Of a stretch of 64,000 nucleotides of DNA, positions 1 through 11,190 are shown piece after piece. The stretch's first letter is position 1. Each line of letters starts with the position of its first letter. The position numbers and the translations under genes were made by a program. This DNA comes from Crocodylus rhombifer (taxonomy: Eukaryota; Chordata; Crocodylia; Crocodylidae), in the NCBI GenBank assembly GCA_038503035.1, contig JAVSML010025181.1:421452-485451 (forward strand). Direction: 5' to 3'. The notes under the pieces were generated by a model. It searched no databases, was not told where the DNA came from, and worked only from the letters and a program-made list of their open reading frames with translations.

Positions 1-728
1 CAGTTGAAGTGGAGGATTGTCTGGGCAGATGCAAACCTGAACCTGGCTTATCTGCTTAGGTTATCTAATTATCTGCTCACATTGCATGACACCCTTCAAA
101 GGATCTGGTGATATCCCAGGGTGCCCCAGCAATAGATTTTTAGGTCACATGATATATCCAATGCTTGATTGAATTGGACATGTCTTTAAAACAAGATCTC
201 TATTATGTATCTCATCTGAATATGTAATTTGTTTTCCATGAATATTCATCTGTAGTCCCTTAAAATTCAGCATCTCATTCCTGTTACTAAATGTGTTTGC
301 TGAAATAAGCTTGGAAACTGAATATAAAAGGGGCCTGAACACAGTGGAAATAAATTTGTTTTAGAAACGAATATTCCTATATAATTTATTTTACTCTACT
401 GCCACTTCTGAAACAAATGATGTAGGTGGGCAAAAGTCTTCAAATGGCTCCCCTGCTGAAGTGAAACCCCCTGTGGATGAGGCAACCTGTTATTGGTGGG
501 GTTTTGTGATGTGAAGTACGGCTTAGTGAGGAGGCACTTTTCCATAGAGTTTGCCCTATTGCAGGGGACTTACCCTGTGATATACGTTTTTGGCATCCCC
601 CAAGCTAATCATTTTATCTGTCCTTCCCCACCCCCACCACACTACCTTCACCTGGAATATATTCCCCTGTTAAAAACCAAGAGTCATTCAGCATCCTGCT
701 ACAACATAGCTGTCCAACATCTTGACAG
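1..728. other. AT-rich non-coding sequence, nothing recognised
   Basis: No reading frame, repeat terminus or RNA gene stands out. The short open frames here have no recognisable protein character. This is probably ordinary intergenic or intronic DNA. Confidence 0.5.
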
Positions 729-734
729 ATGAAA

Positions 735-1262
735 GGAAATGTGATGAAGTCAGTCAGTCAATTTGTGCTTGGTGGTGATGTGGGAGAAGAGACAGATGCA
801 CAAACAGCAAGACTTCCTATGGCTATAGGTCCATTTATCAAATGGAGGTTGAAGCACACTTTGCTTCCTGTGGGCCTCAGCCTGGACTCTCTGATGGCTC
901 TCCATGGTGACTACACCAGCTTTGACCTGCCTTCTCCAGACTGAGCGGTTGTGGGCAGGGTTCTCTCAGTTGCCAGGAAGAATGCTGAATTTCTTGAGAT
1001 CTTGCTTGACTTTGTTGCTGTATCCGAGCTTTGGCTTTCCTCTGTGTCATGGGCAGTTCTTGAGTTGGCCACAGAGCACATCCTTTGGCAGATGATCTTG
1101 AGGCATGTGCTCCACGTGTCCCAGCCTGTGAAGCTTGCGAACATCCATCATGGTCTGCATCGACTGTAGACTGGTCTTTTCAAGGAACTTATTGTAGGTG
1201 ATCCATCGGTCCCAAGCGACTCCAAGGATTTTTCTGAGACAGTGAAGGTAGAAGCTGTTCAA
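735..1262 (-). mobile_element. APE-type LINE, 3' fragment (reverse-transcriptase C-terminus), decayed
   Basis: Read on the minus strand from 1262 downwards, the sequence encodes NSFYLHCLRKILGVAWDRW, then RRL-like 'KLHRLGHVEHM' and 'LPKDVLCGQL'. This is the C-terminal region of a non-LTR retrotransposon polyprotein, downstream of the reverse-transcriptase core. The frame breaks near 1047. It continues as 'KVKQDLKKFSI' and 'NRSVWRRQVKAGV' and fades into a C-terminal segment ending in 'LFSH', where related LINEs carry a Cys/His finger. The 3' limit near 735 is approximate. It lies head-to-head with the 5' half of what looks like the same element (1267-2650). The clade is uncertain: the endonuclease half resembles RTE-like LINEs. 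Confidence 0.75.
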
Positions 1263-1266
1263 TCTC

Positions 1267-2650
1267 TATGTTAATCAGACTTGAACTGAAAGACTATGAA
1301 CTTCAGAAAATAGCCATAATTGATAGAGAACTACATCAACTGGGTGTCAATATTGCAGCCCTCAGTGAGATGACACTTTCAGAAACTGGATGACTAGATG
1401 AAGTAAACTGCCACTTCTGCTGGTCTGGGAAACCTGCCAATGAACCAAAGATACACGGTGTTGGATTTGCTGTTAAGAAGTCTGTCCTCAGTGCACATAC
1501 TCTTCCTGTATCTATCAATGAGAAGATCATGCGGCTGGATGTGAACACAAATTTGGGAACTCTGACTCTTCTGTCCATCTATGGACCAACACTTAACTCT
1601 GAACAGCAAAAAGATTAATTCTATTCCCAACTGGAACAAATCCTCAAGAATGTCCCTGCAAGGAACAAACTTACTGGTCTTGGGGATTTCAATGCCCGTG
1701 TGGGTTAAGGACTGGGTGTGCTGGGAACAAAACAGTATTGGCCAACATAGCACAGGTAGCCTCAACAAAAACGGCCAGTGTGTCTTTGAGCTCTGTGCCT
1801 CCTGTAAGCTGATAGTCTTGAACACCTATTTTGCTGACAGCAGCTGCAGCAAGGCCACAGCAAGGAAACACCCCCACTCAGGACACTGGCATCAGCTTGA
1901 CCTCATCTTGATGCGTCGCAGAAATATTCATGATATACCCCATGCGTGATCAATGCTTAGCACTGATTGTGATACTGACCATGCCTTGGTCAGGGCCAAG
2001 CCCCAGTTACACCCTAAAAAGATCCATCGTGTGTAGCCAAAAGGCAAACATTGCCTCAACGTCACTCACATGCAGGACTCTGACACTTGTGTTAAGTTTC
2101 AGTGTGCGCTTAAGTGTGTTTCTGAAAATGATCAACTTGATTCCCCTGATTCTGACATCCTCGGGAAAATGTCAAGAACAAGATGCTGGCTATTGCCAAG
2201 GATGTCTTTGGAACAACAAAGAAAAAACTACCTGACTGGTTTGCAGCATCTGAACATCTGCTGCTCCCACTTATAGGGGGGAAAAAAAAGCAAACTTGCC
2301 TACCTCTATTTCAAAGGCCAACTCAGTCCAGAAATCTCAAGTTCAAAGAGGCTAAGGCTAAAGTCAGAAAGCCACTAGAAAATGTGCCCAGATACAAGGT
2401 CTGTGCAAAAAGATTCAGATCTCTTTTGAAAGAGAGGACCTTTGTAGTATCTTAGATGGAATTAAAGAGACACTTCGTCCAACTTCTAAAAAGACTGCAA
2501 ACCTGAAAGTGAAAGATGGTACCATCCTGACTGACAGGCAAGAATAACTTGACCAATGGACTGAGCATTACCAAGTCCTCCAGAGAAGGCTTCCTCTAAA
2601 GAGGCTAGCACTAGTGGCATTTGTAAGACCTCTTGTACTTTGGTGAGTGA
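1267..2650 (+). mobile_element. APE-type LINE, 5' fragment (endonuclease and start of RT), decayed
   Basis: The plus strand encodes the apurinic-type endonuclease of a non-LTR retrotransposon in several broken frames. Visible blocks are IDRELHQLGVNIAALSEM (about 1330), 'CWSGKPANEPKIHGVGFAV' (about 1420), 'LLSIYGPTLNSEQQKD' (about 1570), 'LGDFNARVG' (about 1680), 'HPHSGHWHQLDLI' (about 1870) and 'STDCDTDHALV' (about 1955). Downstream, 'FGTTKKKLPDWF' (about 2210), 'GIKETLRPTSKKTANLKVKDG' and 'LDQWTEHY' (2455-2570) match the linker leading into the reverse transcriptase. Stops and frameshifts are frequent, so it is inactive. It ends near 2650, before the RT catalytic core. The neighbouring minus-strand fragment (735-1262) carries the 3' part of the same type of LINE. 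Confidence 0.8.
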
Positions 2651-2694
2651 CCTAAAAGCTCTCACTCAGTCATTTGCACTACCTTGAAAGTGCA

Positions 2695-2750
2695 AATGTT
2701 TCAGATAGCCAATGTACAGAATAATGTTTCAGATATCCAATGTACAGAAT
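2695..2750. repeat. Tandem repeat, 28 bp x 2
   Basis: Two adjacent 28-bp units, each beginning aatgtttcagata and ending atgtacagaat, differ at one position (tagcc versus tatcc). This looks like a local slippage-type duplication just past the end of the LINE fragment. Confidence 0.9.
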
Positions 2751-4142
2751 TAGCCATCCAACTTTATATAAAGAGGGAATAAATAACTGGAGTGCTATGA
2801 AATAAGAAATGGGTAATAAAACATGCAGGAAAACAGAAGAGCATGTTGGACAGCCAGCTGCAGCACAGATTCTTGTGCACAACCCCAAGAAGTAAGCTGT
2901 TTTTTCCACTTTCAATGACAGTAAATAAAGAGCTGTGGCTAACAAAAAACAACATGTGAAAGTCTGGGTTGTGCAAGTTACTCTTTCACAGGAAGCCCAT
3001 GGAACAGCATATTCATTAGTCATGTTATTGTTAACTGAGCTTTATGTATAATTCCCTGTCCGCCCGAGTGAAAGCACGGTATGTACTCTATATTTCCTCT
3101 GACACTGAGTACAGGCAGCCATCAAAGCTAAACTGTGTATGACGTGGCCCAAAATGGAAAAAAAATGGAGCAGCTTGTTCTTGGAGGAGGAAGAAAAAGG
3201 GACCAGGGGAGTGTGTTTTAAAGTAAAGACACATTCATTTTCATACTGAGGATATGTACCACATCAGTGAAGAAAACGAATATGGGAAATGGCATACCAC
3301 AAGTATTAAATGTAGTCCATGGTGATTTGGAGTGCTTACATTATGTATTATGTTCCTTGGCTGAATTACTGTAAATGTCCATTAGAATACATCCTTATTT
3401 CTAATGCTATACTGGACCCCTCCATAGTGAATCCTTGTTAATACTGCAGCTGCTGCTGGTGATATGGCTAATAGAAACAGCTAGCAGAGAAGTTCTGAGA
3501 CACAGTGCAAGCAGGCAATTTAGTGTGTCTACTCTATGTGGAATAGATAGATATTTGTATATTATCAACATTTTAAACCCAAGGAGCAAGATGGTAGCTG
3601 GCCTGAAGTACCTTGCCATCCTTTTAGTATCTTTAAGATGTCAATACCAAAAAGCCTTGAAGAGTGCGGCTGCATCATATTAGCCACTGTTTGCAAATCA
3701 GTTCTAGCAAAAACAGGGTATCAAGCCTATTTTCAACTCTTACTACTAGGAATTCCCTAGCCCATTTACAATATTTCCTAATCCTGTACCTTGCCAAGTT
3801 CTTTGAGATCCAGCCTCCCTTCTGCTGTCCCCAACTGAAACTATTAGGTTTCTAGTAAGTGCCATGAAGTCTTAGGCTCTTTTGGACACCACTGTTCATC
3901 TTAGCAATCTCTTTTGTTTGAGATTTGGCTGTTGTCACACTTGCTTTGAGAAAGAGAGGTTAGCCAACTGGTCCTTGTAACATGGGTTGCTTTATGCCTT
4001 CAAATTATATAAAAACCAGGAGCTTGTCAATTTTCAGAGGAGCCCAGTGAGGGAAAGAGATGCTTATATTCCAGTGAAATGCAAAGAAGTTCAATATCTA
4101 ACAGTTTTGGTGCTTCTTTAAAAAATCCCAATTTAGTTACTG
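2751..4142. other. Non-coding sequence, no element recognised
   Basis: AT-rich sequence without recognisable coding or terminal-repeat signals. The open frames are short and low-complexity in character. Confidence 0.45.
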
Positions 4143-4145
4143 AGT

Positions 4146-4396
4146 GGGCATGTCTACAGGAGACACTAACTGTAGCCTAATAACACTGTGCAGTAGTGTG
4201 CAAGTCAAAAAGCATGCTAATAAGCTACTGTGCAGTGTTGTTAGGCTAGTGTACAGTAGGTGTCACAGAAAAAAAGTGCATCAGCACTTCTGCGCAGTAA
4301 CTGCAGCTGCTGTGCATTTAGTTAGAACTTCATTAAGCAAGTATTAAACTAAATGTACAGTAACTACTGTGCATTAATGAATATGTAGATGCAGCC
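4146..4396. mobile_element. PIF/Harbinger-type MITE (251 bp)
   Basis: The left end GGGCATGTCTACA and the right end tgtagatgcagcc are imperfect inverted repeats. They are flanked by a perfect 3-bp duplication, AGT (4143-4145 and 4397-4399). The interior is built of short inverted modules around 'gtgcagta'. It has no coding capacity. The same termini and 3-bp duplications recur across the window. The Harbinger assignment rests on the 3-bp duplication and on transposase remains in a related element at 36.5-37.1 kb. Confidence 0.75.
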
Positions 4397-4478
4397 AGTA
4401 AGAGTGAATACAAAGGCCATTTCTAGGCTTCAAACTTAGCTTTCCTTGGAAGCAGTGCCCTTAAATATGCAACTGCCT

Positions 4479-4534
4479 CTTGGACTGGAAAACTATAGCT
4501 GAATTCATACAGTGGCAAGAGAAAAGTAATTGTC
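4479..4534 (+). repeat. 56-bp perfect direct repeat, copy 1
   Basis: The segment beginning cttggactggaaaactatag and ending aaaagtaattgtc is identical to 6061-6116. The flanking bases differ on both sides. It belongs to no mobile element I recognise. Confidence 0.95.
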
Positions 4535-5070
4535 ACTGACCTTTAGCAATACTAATGAAACCAGGAGTGAGTGTGCATGGAGTCATGTGGCTGAGGGCAC
4601 TGCTGCTGGGCACAATCACTCGGTTAATCATAGTCAAAGTTACATATAATAAAAGGATCTACTCTACATTCCAGTAGTACATTCAACAGTACATAACCAA
4701 TGGGTCTGATTCTAGCCCCACAGAAATCACGAATTACCTTTGATTACCAGCTAATTCTGTCTCACAGGAATAACTATATTTGGATTTTTATCAATTATCA
4801 AATCAGAGCTGATGCAAGGCCACTGCCACAAAGAACTGCAATTCTCCCTTTAGGCAACAGGCTTTACATCCTAGTCTCAACTGATTTTGATCTAATCATA
4901 AGGATAAAAATGAAACCAAGGCACATTTTCAAGTTTTTAAAAATATTCAAAGGCCCTTTGCCTTGGGTGACTTTCACCCTAAATGAACCTTGAGTTTCCC
5001 CAGTGGGAATTTGTATCAGTTCAAATTTATCTTCATGAGAGGCTTGCCTGTATGTTTAAGGAGAATAAGT
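4535..5070. other. Non-coding sequence, nothing recognised
   Basis: No repeat terminus or convincing coding region is seen between the first 56-bp repeat copy and the possible CR1 tail at 5077. Confidence 0.4.
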
Positions 5071-5076
5071 TATAGT

Positions 5077-5260
5077 TTCATAGGGTATAAAGACAGAAAG
5101 GGGTAGCTCTGACCATCTCTTCTAACCGCTTGTATAACACTATCTTGAACCCACATGTGGCCTTGGAGATATGTCATGTTACTTGTTAACCCTGATTCTG
5201 AATTATTATGCAAAATATTAATATTCTGAAAGTCATATTTTGGCCTTGCAGGTTTGCTTA
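5077..5260 (-). mobile_element. Possible CR1 3' tail, minus strand
   Basis: The pattern 'tttcatagggtataaagacagaaaggggtagctctgaccatctcttctaaccgcttgtataacac' (quoted here in pieces: tttcatagggtataaagac, ctctgaccatctcttctaac, cttgtataacac) follows the reverse complement of a sauropsid CR1 3' end. It is heavily diverged, and both ends are approximate. Confidence 0.35.
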
Positions 5261-5689
5261 TTAACACAGCCTTGACTAGTATTCAGAATTATCTGGTTCC
5301 CTCTGTTCCAGGGAATTAAGAGGCCAGTGCTAAGGCAAAGGATTTGATAGAGATGTCCACTATCTATCAGATACTTTATTGGCCAAACAAGAGTCAAGGA
5401 TTAGAGATTTAATTCATGAAGTAAATTTTATTTCCTAACTTTGATTTTGCCCACAAAACAAAGTCCCTATAAACCCTGTTGCTGGATTTATTGGTTGCAT
5501 TTGCAGGACTCAAGCACTTTATTGGAAATCCTGCATTTTTGTAAGATTGTTTGAGATCATCAGAGAGCCCTTCAGTACAGAGTCTGGCATCTGCTTTTCT
5601 CAGGAGTGCTCTGCCTCTGGGAGTGTGCCCCAGGGAATAGAGCTTTCCAGTAAATGATGGCCCAGGCATTAAGCCTTCCTACCCTCCCA

Positions 5690-5957
5690 TATCTGTAGCT
5701 GGCAGGACATGAGAAAATGGGTTTTCTTAAACTGCACCAAAGCAGATTTATATCAAATCTCCAGAAAAGCTCCCTAACTATAGAGGCAGTTGGACAATGG
5801 AACAAGTTGTTTAGGAAAGTTGTGAAATATCTTCCCTTGGAGATTATCACCAAGAAGGTGGATAGCATCCATCAGGGATAGTTTATCACTGCATCTGTGC
5901 AGAGGTTTTGAATGAGATGACCCTTGAGGTCCCTTCTAGCCCTGTGCTTCTATGACT
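5690..5957 (+). mobile_element. CR1 LINE 3' end, diverged
   Basis: The order of motifs is that of a CR1 ORF2 C-terminus and 3' UTR: 'tggacaatggaacaagttg', 'gttgtgaaatatcttccct', 'catcagggatagtttatc', then the hallmark 'gagatgacccttgaggtccc' followed by 'ttctagccctgtgcttctatgac'. It is 5'-truncated, has no open frame of length and belongs to an older subfamily than the copy at 9150. Confidence 0.65.
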
Positions 5958-6060
5958 TTACTTCCCTGTTTTCTCTTGCATTTGGGCCACTGTGTCTAGC
6001 ATGCTGGGACTCTGGAGTACTGGCAGGTCTATGAAGAATGCTAAAAATCAAGAAGGACTA

Positions 6061-6116
6061 CTTGGACTGGAAAACTATAGCTGAATTCATACAGTGGCAA
6101 GAGAAAAGTAATTGTC
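6061..6116 (+). repeat. 56-bp perfect direct repeat, copy 2
   Basis: Identical to 4479-4534 over all 56 positions, in the same orientation. The flanks are unrelated (cta before and tgtagg after, against cct and actgac at copy 1). Confidence 0.95.
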
Positions 6117-6499
6117 TGTAGGACAAAAAAGGGTAGGCTGATTTTGATTCTTTATTAAAACATTAATCATCTGTTTGGACATGATTCTTCCTATTTGGCA
6201 TTTGCAAAGGCACTATAGTACTGTCATCTGACAATACATAAGCACAAATGCCTGCCCATTATGTATGTGAGGTGGGCTGAGAGCTTTCCAGGCTCAGTGC
6301 CACACATTTCTTTGTGCTTGCGAGGGCTTCTGACAAATCCCCTAAATCTTGCAGAGTAATACATGAAATTGCTTCATCTTCCTTTTGTCTCCTGGATTTG
6401 AAGGAGTTGTCCAGCAAGAACTGCTAAGTAATTGCTGAGATGGTGAATGTTTCAGCCTTGCTGTTAAGATGTTCAGGTGAAACCTCAGCTCGTGGAGTG

Positions 6500-7352
6500 G
6501 ACGGCTCTCTGGGAATGATACATAAGGGACCTAGACAAACTGGAGGATTGGGCCAAGAGGAATCTTATGAGGTTCAACAAGGACAAGTGCAAAGACCTGC
6601 ACTTAGGATGGCACAATCCCATGCACCAGTACAGGCTGGGGGCCGACTGGCTTGGCAACAGCTCTGCAGAAAAAGGACCTGGGGGTTACAGTGGACAATA
6701 AACTGAATATGAGCCAGCAGGGTGCCCTTGTTGCCAAGAAGACTAATGGCATACTGGACTGCATTGGTCGGTGTGTTTGCCAGTAGGTCAAGGGAAGTGA
6801 TTATTCCCCTCTATTCAGCACCGGTGAGGCCAAATCTGGAGTACTGTATTTTGTTTTGGGGCCTCCCCCTACAGAAAGGACATGGACAAACTGGAGAGGG
6901 GGCAACAAAAGTGGTGGGTAACAAAAGTGGTGAGGGGGCTGGGAGATGTGACTTATGAGGAGAGGATTAGGGAACTGGGCTTATTTAGTCTAGAGAAGAG
7001 AAGACTGAGGTGGAATTGAATAGCAGCCTTCAAGTAGCTGAAGGTGGGTTCAAAAGAGGTTGGAGCTAAACTGTTCTCAGTGGTGACAGATGACAGAACA
7101 AGGAGCGATGGTCACAAGAGAAGTTTAGGTTGGATATTAGGGAAAACTCTCTCACTAGAAGGGTGGTGAAGCCCTGGAATGGGTTATCCAGAGAAGTGGC
7201 GGAGTCTCCATTGTTGGAGGTTTTCAGAATCTAGCTAGGCAAAGCCTTGACTGGGATGATCTAGTTGGAGCTGGTCCTACTTTGAGCAGGGGGTTGGACT
7301 AGACCTCCTGTGTTCCTTCCAACCCTAACTGTCTATGATTCTGTGATCAGAG
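6500..7352 (+). mobile_element. CR1 LINE, 5'-truncated (ORF2 C-terminus plus 3' UTR)
   Basis: The sequence runs through the C-terminal part of CR1 ORF2: 'cttatgaggttcaacaagg', 'ggacctgggggttacagtgg', 'tgcccttgttgccaagaag', 'attattcccctctattcagc', then the peptide '[19 protein letters not shown]'. It finishes with 'ggttggactagacctcctg' and a 'ctatgattctgtgat' tail, which is the CR1 3' terminal microsatellite. Frames are broken by stops and indels, for example a duplicated 'caaaagtggtg' near 6905-6930. It is a dead copy of the sauropsid CR1 type. Confidence 0.85.
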
Positions 7353-7696
7353 ATATAGCTGTACCTGGAACTCGTCAGTCAAGTACTTGCAATCTGCAGA
7401 CCTCTGAATCGGGTCTAAGAGGGAGCCTAGATTTCAGAACCAAAGAAAACCTGCTGACACAGCCATCACCTTCAGTGTGTAGGTGATCTTCCTCAAAACA
7501 TGGAGGCAAGAGTTAAGAAGAAAAAATAAGAAGGTGAGAGGCAGCATTATGAAAGACAACAGTGTTAAAGAGGAAGGAAGAAAATATAAAGGAAGCTATT
7601 TGTAAAATGTCTTGAGCACTGAAAAAAAAATTTAACAGATATAAAGCATGGAGAGAGTGATAATTCTCCATGTTAATCTGAAGTCAAGCAGAAGAT

Positions 7697-8045
7697 ACGT
7701 ACCTTATAGACTAACTAAATCAGAGATGCATAAACTTTGGTAAGCGGTGGCTTATTTTATCAGATGCTATGAAGGGACTGCAGGAAGCAGAGCTTCTAAA
7801 ATGAAACCGGCAAGTAAAGCCCAGAGGCTAGGGAGGTGGAGGAAACAGGAGCGGGGGGGTGGGGCGGGGGCACCTCTGGGAGAGGCTAACAGCTGCTCTC
7901 AGGTTAGCACTGGGATGTCCAGGGAGGTTCAAGAGTTTTGCCACAGGCTTGTGTGTCTTTCTGCAACTGATGGCAGGTTGGTGTTCATTCACTCTTACAT
8001 GTAGGGAGTGCCCCTCCTGTCCACTGTGGAGTGAAGGAAGACCAA
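7697..8045 (-). mobile_element. Penelope-like element fragment: endonuclease C-terminus and terminal repeat
   Basis: On the minus strand 'LHSGQEGHSLHVRVNEHQ' and 'KTHKPVAKLLNLPGHPSANL' match the C-terminal half of the GIY-YIG endonuclease of Penelope-like retroelements (pattern R..H...I...K.HKPV..HFNLPGH). Downstream on the same strand, at 7697-7775, is a terminal segment with 'catctgataaaataagccac' and 'ttagttagtctataaggta'. This is typical of the PLE terminal repeat that carries hammerhead-ribozyme motifs. In this copy the ribozyme core is mutated (CTGATAA for CTGATGA, and CAAA where GAAA is expected). A GC-rich run (7850-7880) interrupts the coding part. Confidence 0.7.
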
Positions 8046-8640
8046 AAATGAGGCAGATGACCAAAGGTAATGCTTTTTGTATTTCTGTATGGAGAAAAAC
8101 CTGCACACTTCATTGTTTTATATTACACTGAATGAGAAGAGGTAAAATAGAGGCACACACTCCAAGGAACTGTAACTGAGATGCAAACTAAGGTAGTGCA
8201 CACTCATGTGGGACTTGTTCCCACCAAGGACAAGTCCTTATACTGTATGATCATTTTCGGCTGTCCATGCCCATGGCTGGCCAGACTCATTGACTGGTTT
8301 TGTCATGTGAGGACCAAGACTATATCCCCCTCTCCTTCCCATTTCTCTTATTGCTCCAGGGACCGTAAGGAGGGATCTGCTGTCTCTCTTACCCATAGGA
8401 ATTATGTTGGACTTTTGGCAGAGTATTGAATGGAGATTTAATATTGGATATACAATTGGGAATTGTATTTTTAATTGGTTTAGCTTCCCAACCATAGGAT
8501 GCAGAGGAGGGGGTGGGGCATAGGGGAGAGGTATTTGGAACTGCCTAACTGAATAGAGACTGTCTCTTTTTAAGCATGCTGGCTATCAAGCAAATACCAT
8601 AGTGGGAAGGTTCCTTGTATCCACTCCACATATGTGCATC
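8046..8640. other. Non-coding sequence, nothing recognised
   Basis: Between the PLE fragment and the Harbinger MITE at 8649 there is no identifiable element. Short open frames on both strands have no family resemblance. Confidence 0.4.
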
Positions 8641-8648
8641 AATAAAGT

Positions 8649-9004
8649 GGGTGCATCTACACAAGATGTTTACTGTGGACCTGTCTCAGTGTCTACACCT
8701 TAGGCCTCAGTAAATTAATAAATGCTGCCCTAGGACAGTACTTGCAAAAACAAGTACTATCCTGTGGCAGTGTTCTTTACCCCACCACAATACATGTGTA
8801 AGTGGTGTTGGAGGTGGCCTACAGCATGTTCAGACAGGTCAGAGCAGCCCCCAGGGCTCCCTGCCATCTGGGACTGCTCTGATCTGGCTCAAGGTGCTGC
8901 AGTCCCAGGTGCACATGTAAATGTGGCACCTGGGAGCAATAAATTCCAGTGCAAATGGCACCAGAGTTTATTGTTGCACATTAATTGCATGTGTAGATGC
9001 ACCC
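8649..9004. mobile_element. PIF/Harbinger-type MITE (356 bp)
   Basis: Perfect 13-bp terminal inverted repeats, GGGTGCATCTACA on the left and its complement on the right, enclose a GC-richer core. The flanking triplets are AGT and AGA, a near-match 3-bp duplication. The inner arms include 'ggacagtacttgcaaaaaca', 'caagtactatcc' and 'ccagagtttattgttgcac'. Diverged copies of the same family lie at 13221 (inverted), 44870 and 49643. Confidence 0.8.
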
Positions 9005-9149
9005 AGAGTCTGATTCTTTGCTGTTTACACTTTCCATAGTCATTTGTATCAGTGCAAAGTAAATATAAAACTGGGGAAAATGGTTAAACAAAGGTGCAGA
9101 GCAATGAAGAATTAAGCGCCAAAGTATTTCATAGTCAAGTTACAGCCAG

Positions 9150-9378
9150 GGAATTTTAGGGTGGATATTAGGAAAAATGTTCTCACTAGGAGGGAGGTGA
9201 AGCACTGGAACAGGTTACCCAGAGAAGCCTTGGAGGTTTTTAAGGCCCGGCTAGATAAAGTCCTGGCTGGAATGATCTAGTTGAGGATGGTTCTGCTTTG
9301 GGAAGGGGTTGGACTAGATGACCTCCTGAGGTCCCTTCCAACCCTAATTTTCTATGATTCCATGATTCCATTTCACAC
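9150..9378 (+). mobile_element. CR1 LINE 3' end, short 5'-truncated copy
   Basis: A clean CR1 3' terminus: 'gggtggatattaggaaaaat', 'ctcactaggagggaggtgaa', 'ggttggactagatgacctcc', 'tgaggtcccttccaaccc', then 'ctatgattccatgattcca'. About 230 bp, with little divergence from the consensus style. It may be one of the younger insertions here. No target duplication is evident. Confidence 0.88.
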
Positions 9379-9379
9379 A

Positions 9380-11040
9380 TACTCCCAGACACGTATGTAT
9401 GTCTATATGCATGTATGTAGAGAGAGGGAGAGATTGTGATGCTGGGGAGCATAGCCACAAAACCTACTCTGATGGGCAAGGAGATATTACTTCAATGATT
9501 AGAAAGCTATTGGAATTTCAATTTGTTGCTTGAGCCCAGAATCCAGTTTAACATCATATTTCGCTGCCTCTTACTCTCAGCTCTATGCAACTCCATTGTA
9601 GCCATAGGCATATTATTGAATTGTGTTTGTAAAACATTTAGTATAACTAAGTTGAAAGATCCACTAGTGAGTTACACCTCAAGCAAACTGATTAATTGGC
9701 ATCCTTCCTAAGATAAAACTAAAGGGGAATAACAGGATAGCATATAGTAGAAACTGGATACTTCATAGGACACAGTGCTTTAGCCCTGGTGAAGACGGGG
9801 GTTTGTGACCAACTGGCGGTAAATACAATTGCAGTCAGTAGCTGTTGGAGTCTGCTGAAATGCTCCAGCTAGTGGCTGTGGCTTTTATTTGAAAGGCACT
9901 GCTTTTCAGTCAGCTATGAGGGACTATGGTGGCTGTCCAGCTGAGTGAAGGAAGCGGCATCCTTTGAAATAAAAGCCTGTCTTGTCCATCACTTGGCAGT
10001 CTGTCTTGAATTGAATGAGCTGTGAATCATCTGAATACAAATGATGTGGGTTCTACTACATATGCAATATAACTTCTGCATCAGCTGTTGGTAACTTATG
10101 GAAAGAAGTTTCTAAAACATCCAAAGAAATTTGGAAGAGGAGTCCAGGTGAATCGATGAACTCTCAGTGAACTTCTCCAGGTGAGGGAGAGGGACCCAAA
10201 ACTTATCGCCAGAGAAAATCTTGATTGCTGTTAATGACTGCCCACAGAAAGTATATTATTGTACAGCAGGGGAGAACATGGTTTCATAGATAGTAGGGTT
10301 TTTGATGCAGAACTGGCTGCAAACAAATGCCAGAGGTCCTCTGGCATTTCCCAGACCAGCCAGCACAGACTGTACTACAAATGGGAAACAGCAGGATAAC
10401 ACACTTAACTACTCTATAGCACATCATGGGAATGGCAATAAAGTTCAGGGTTGTCTTGACCTAAAAAAATGCCAAATAGTTTGGCAGCACATACAGAAGG
10501 TTCTTCCAAATATGGAAGAATCTTCTGATCTCTGGATCACATATTTCCACAAGACTGTTTTTGAACAGAACTTTCATATATTTCAGGGGAAGACAGGCAC
10601 ATTTTTTCTTTTCCAAATGGGAAAGCAAAAAATATTAAAAGTAGCGGAATCATTGCCATTGTTTTGTTTTGTTTTTTGAAACATTGTGTTCCTTGTGTCG
10701 TGGATATCAAATAACACCAACATGTTCATAACTGAGAGAGATGAAAACCACATTGCATATCTAGCTGAAGTTTGCTAATTTTTATTATTATTCCCTCTCC
10801 CAATCTTTTAAATTCTAAAATGGAAGTGATTGGGATTGACAACCAAAAGGTTCCTGATGAATTAGGAGCACGGGTATAGAATTATCACACTACTCACTGA
10901 ATATCCTCTCAGAATCTGGGCACCTCACGTGCTCACCTATATAGCAAAGACACTTTACCAGCCTCTGGAGGGCTTCTGAAATAACCCCACAAAATTGACT
11001 GACCCCAAACTACTTACTCTGCTCCAGAACAGCAGCCGCA
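9380..11040. other. Non-coding sequence, nothing recognised
   Basis: A short purine/pyrimidine-rich patch with tatgtatg and gagagaggga motifs (9385-9432) follows the CR1. The rest is plain AT-rich sequence. A 125-codon open frame at 10302-10679 has no family resemblance or codon structure and is treated as chance. Confidence 0.45.
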
Positions 11041-11059
11041 AGCTTGCTCCAGGTGCAAT

Positions 11060-11190
11060 GGAGCAGCATCTTTGTCTGCCTTCTTCAGCAGTCCCTTGCA
11101 GTCAAGGATGATTGTCTTCCATGGTCGTCTTATATGTGTATGCAGCCATCATTTGGGAGCCCATTTGAGTGAAAGCATCTTTGTATATTA
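11060..11190 (-). mobile_element. Possible LINE 3' UTR fragment, minus strand
   Basis: The stretch containing 'ttcttcagcagtcccttgca', 'gtcaaggatgattgtcttcc' and 'atggtcgtc' resembles the reverse complement of the 3' tail of the APE-type LINE seen at 735-2650. The assignment is from memory of family style only. The ends are approximate. Confidence 0.3.

Noticed and set aside
10302..10679. 125-codon plus-strand open frame
   Set aside because: No recognisable domain, starts and ends arbitrarily in AT-rich DNA, and ends in a phenylalanine run from a T-rich tract.
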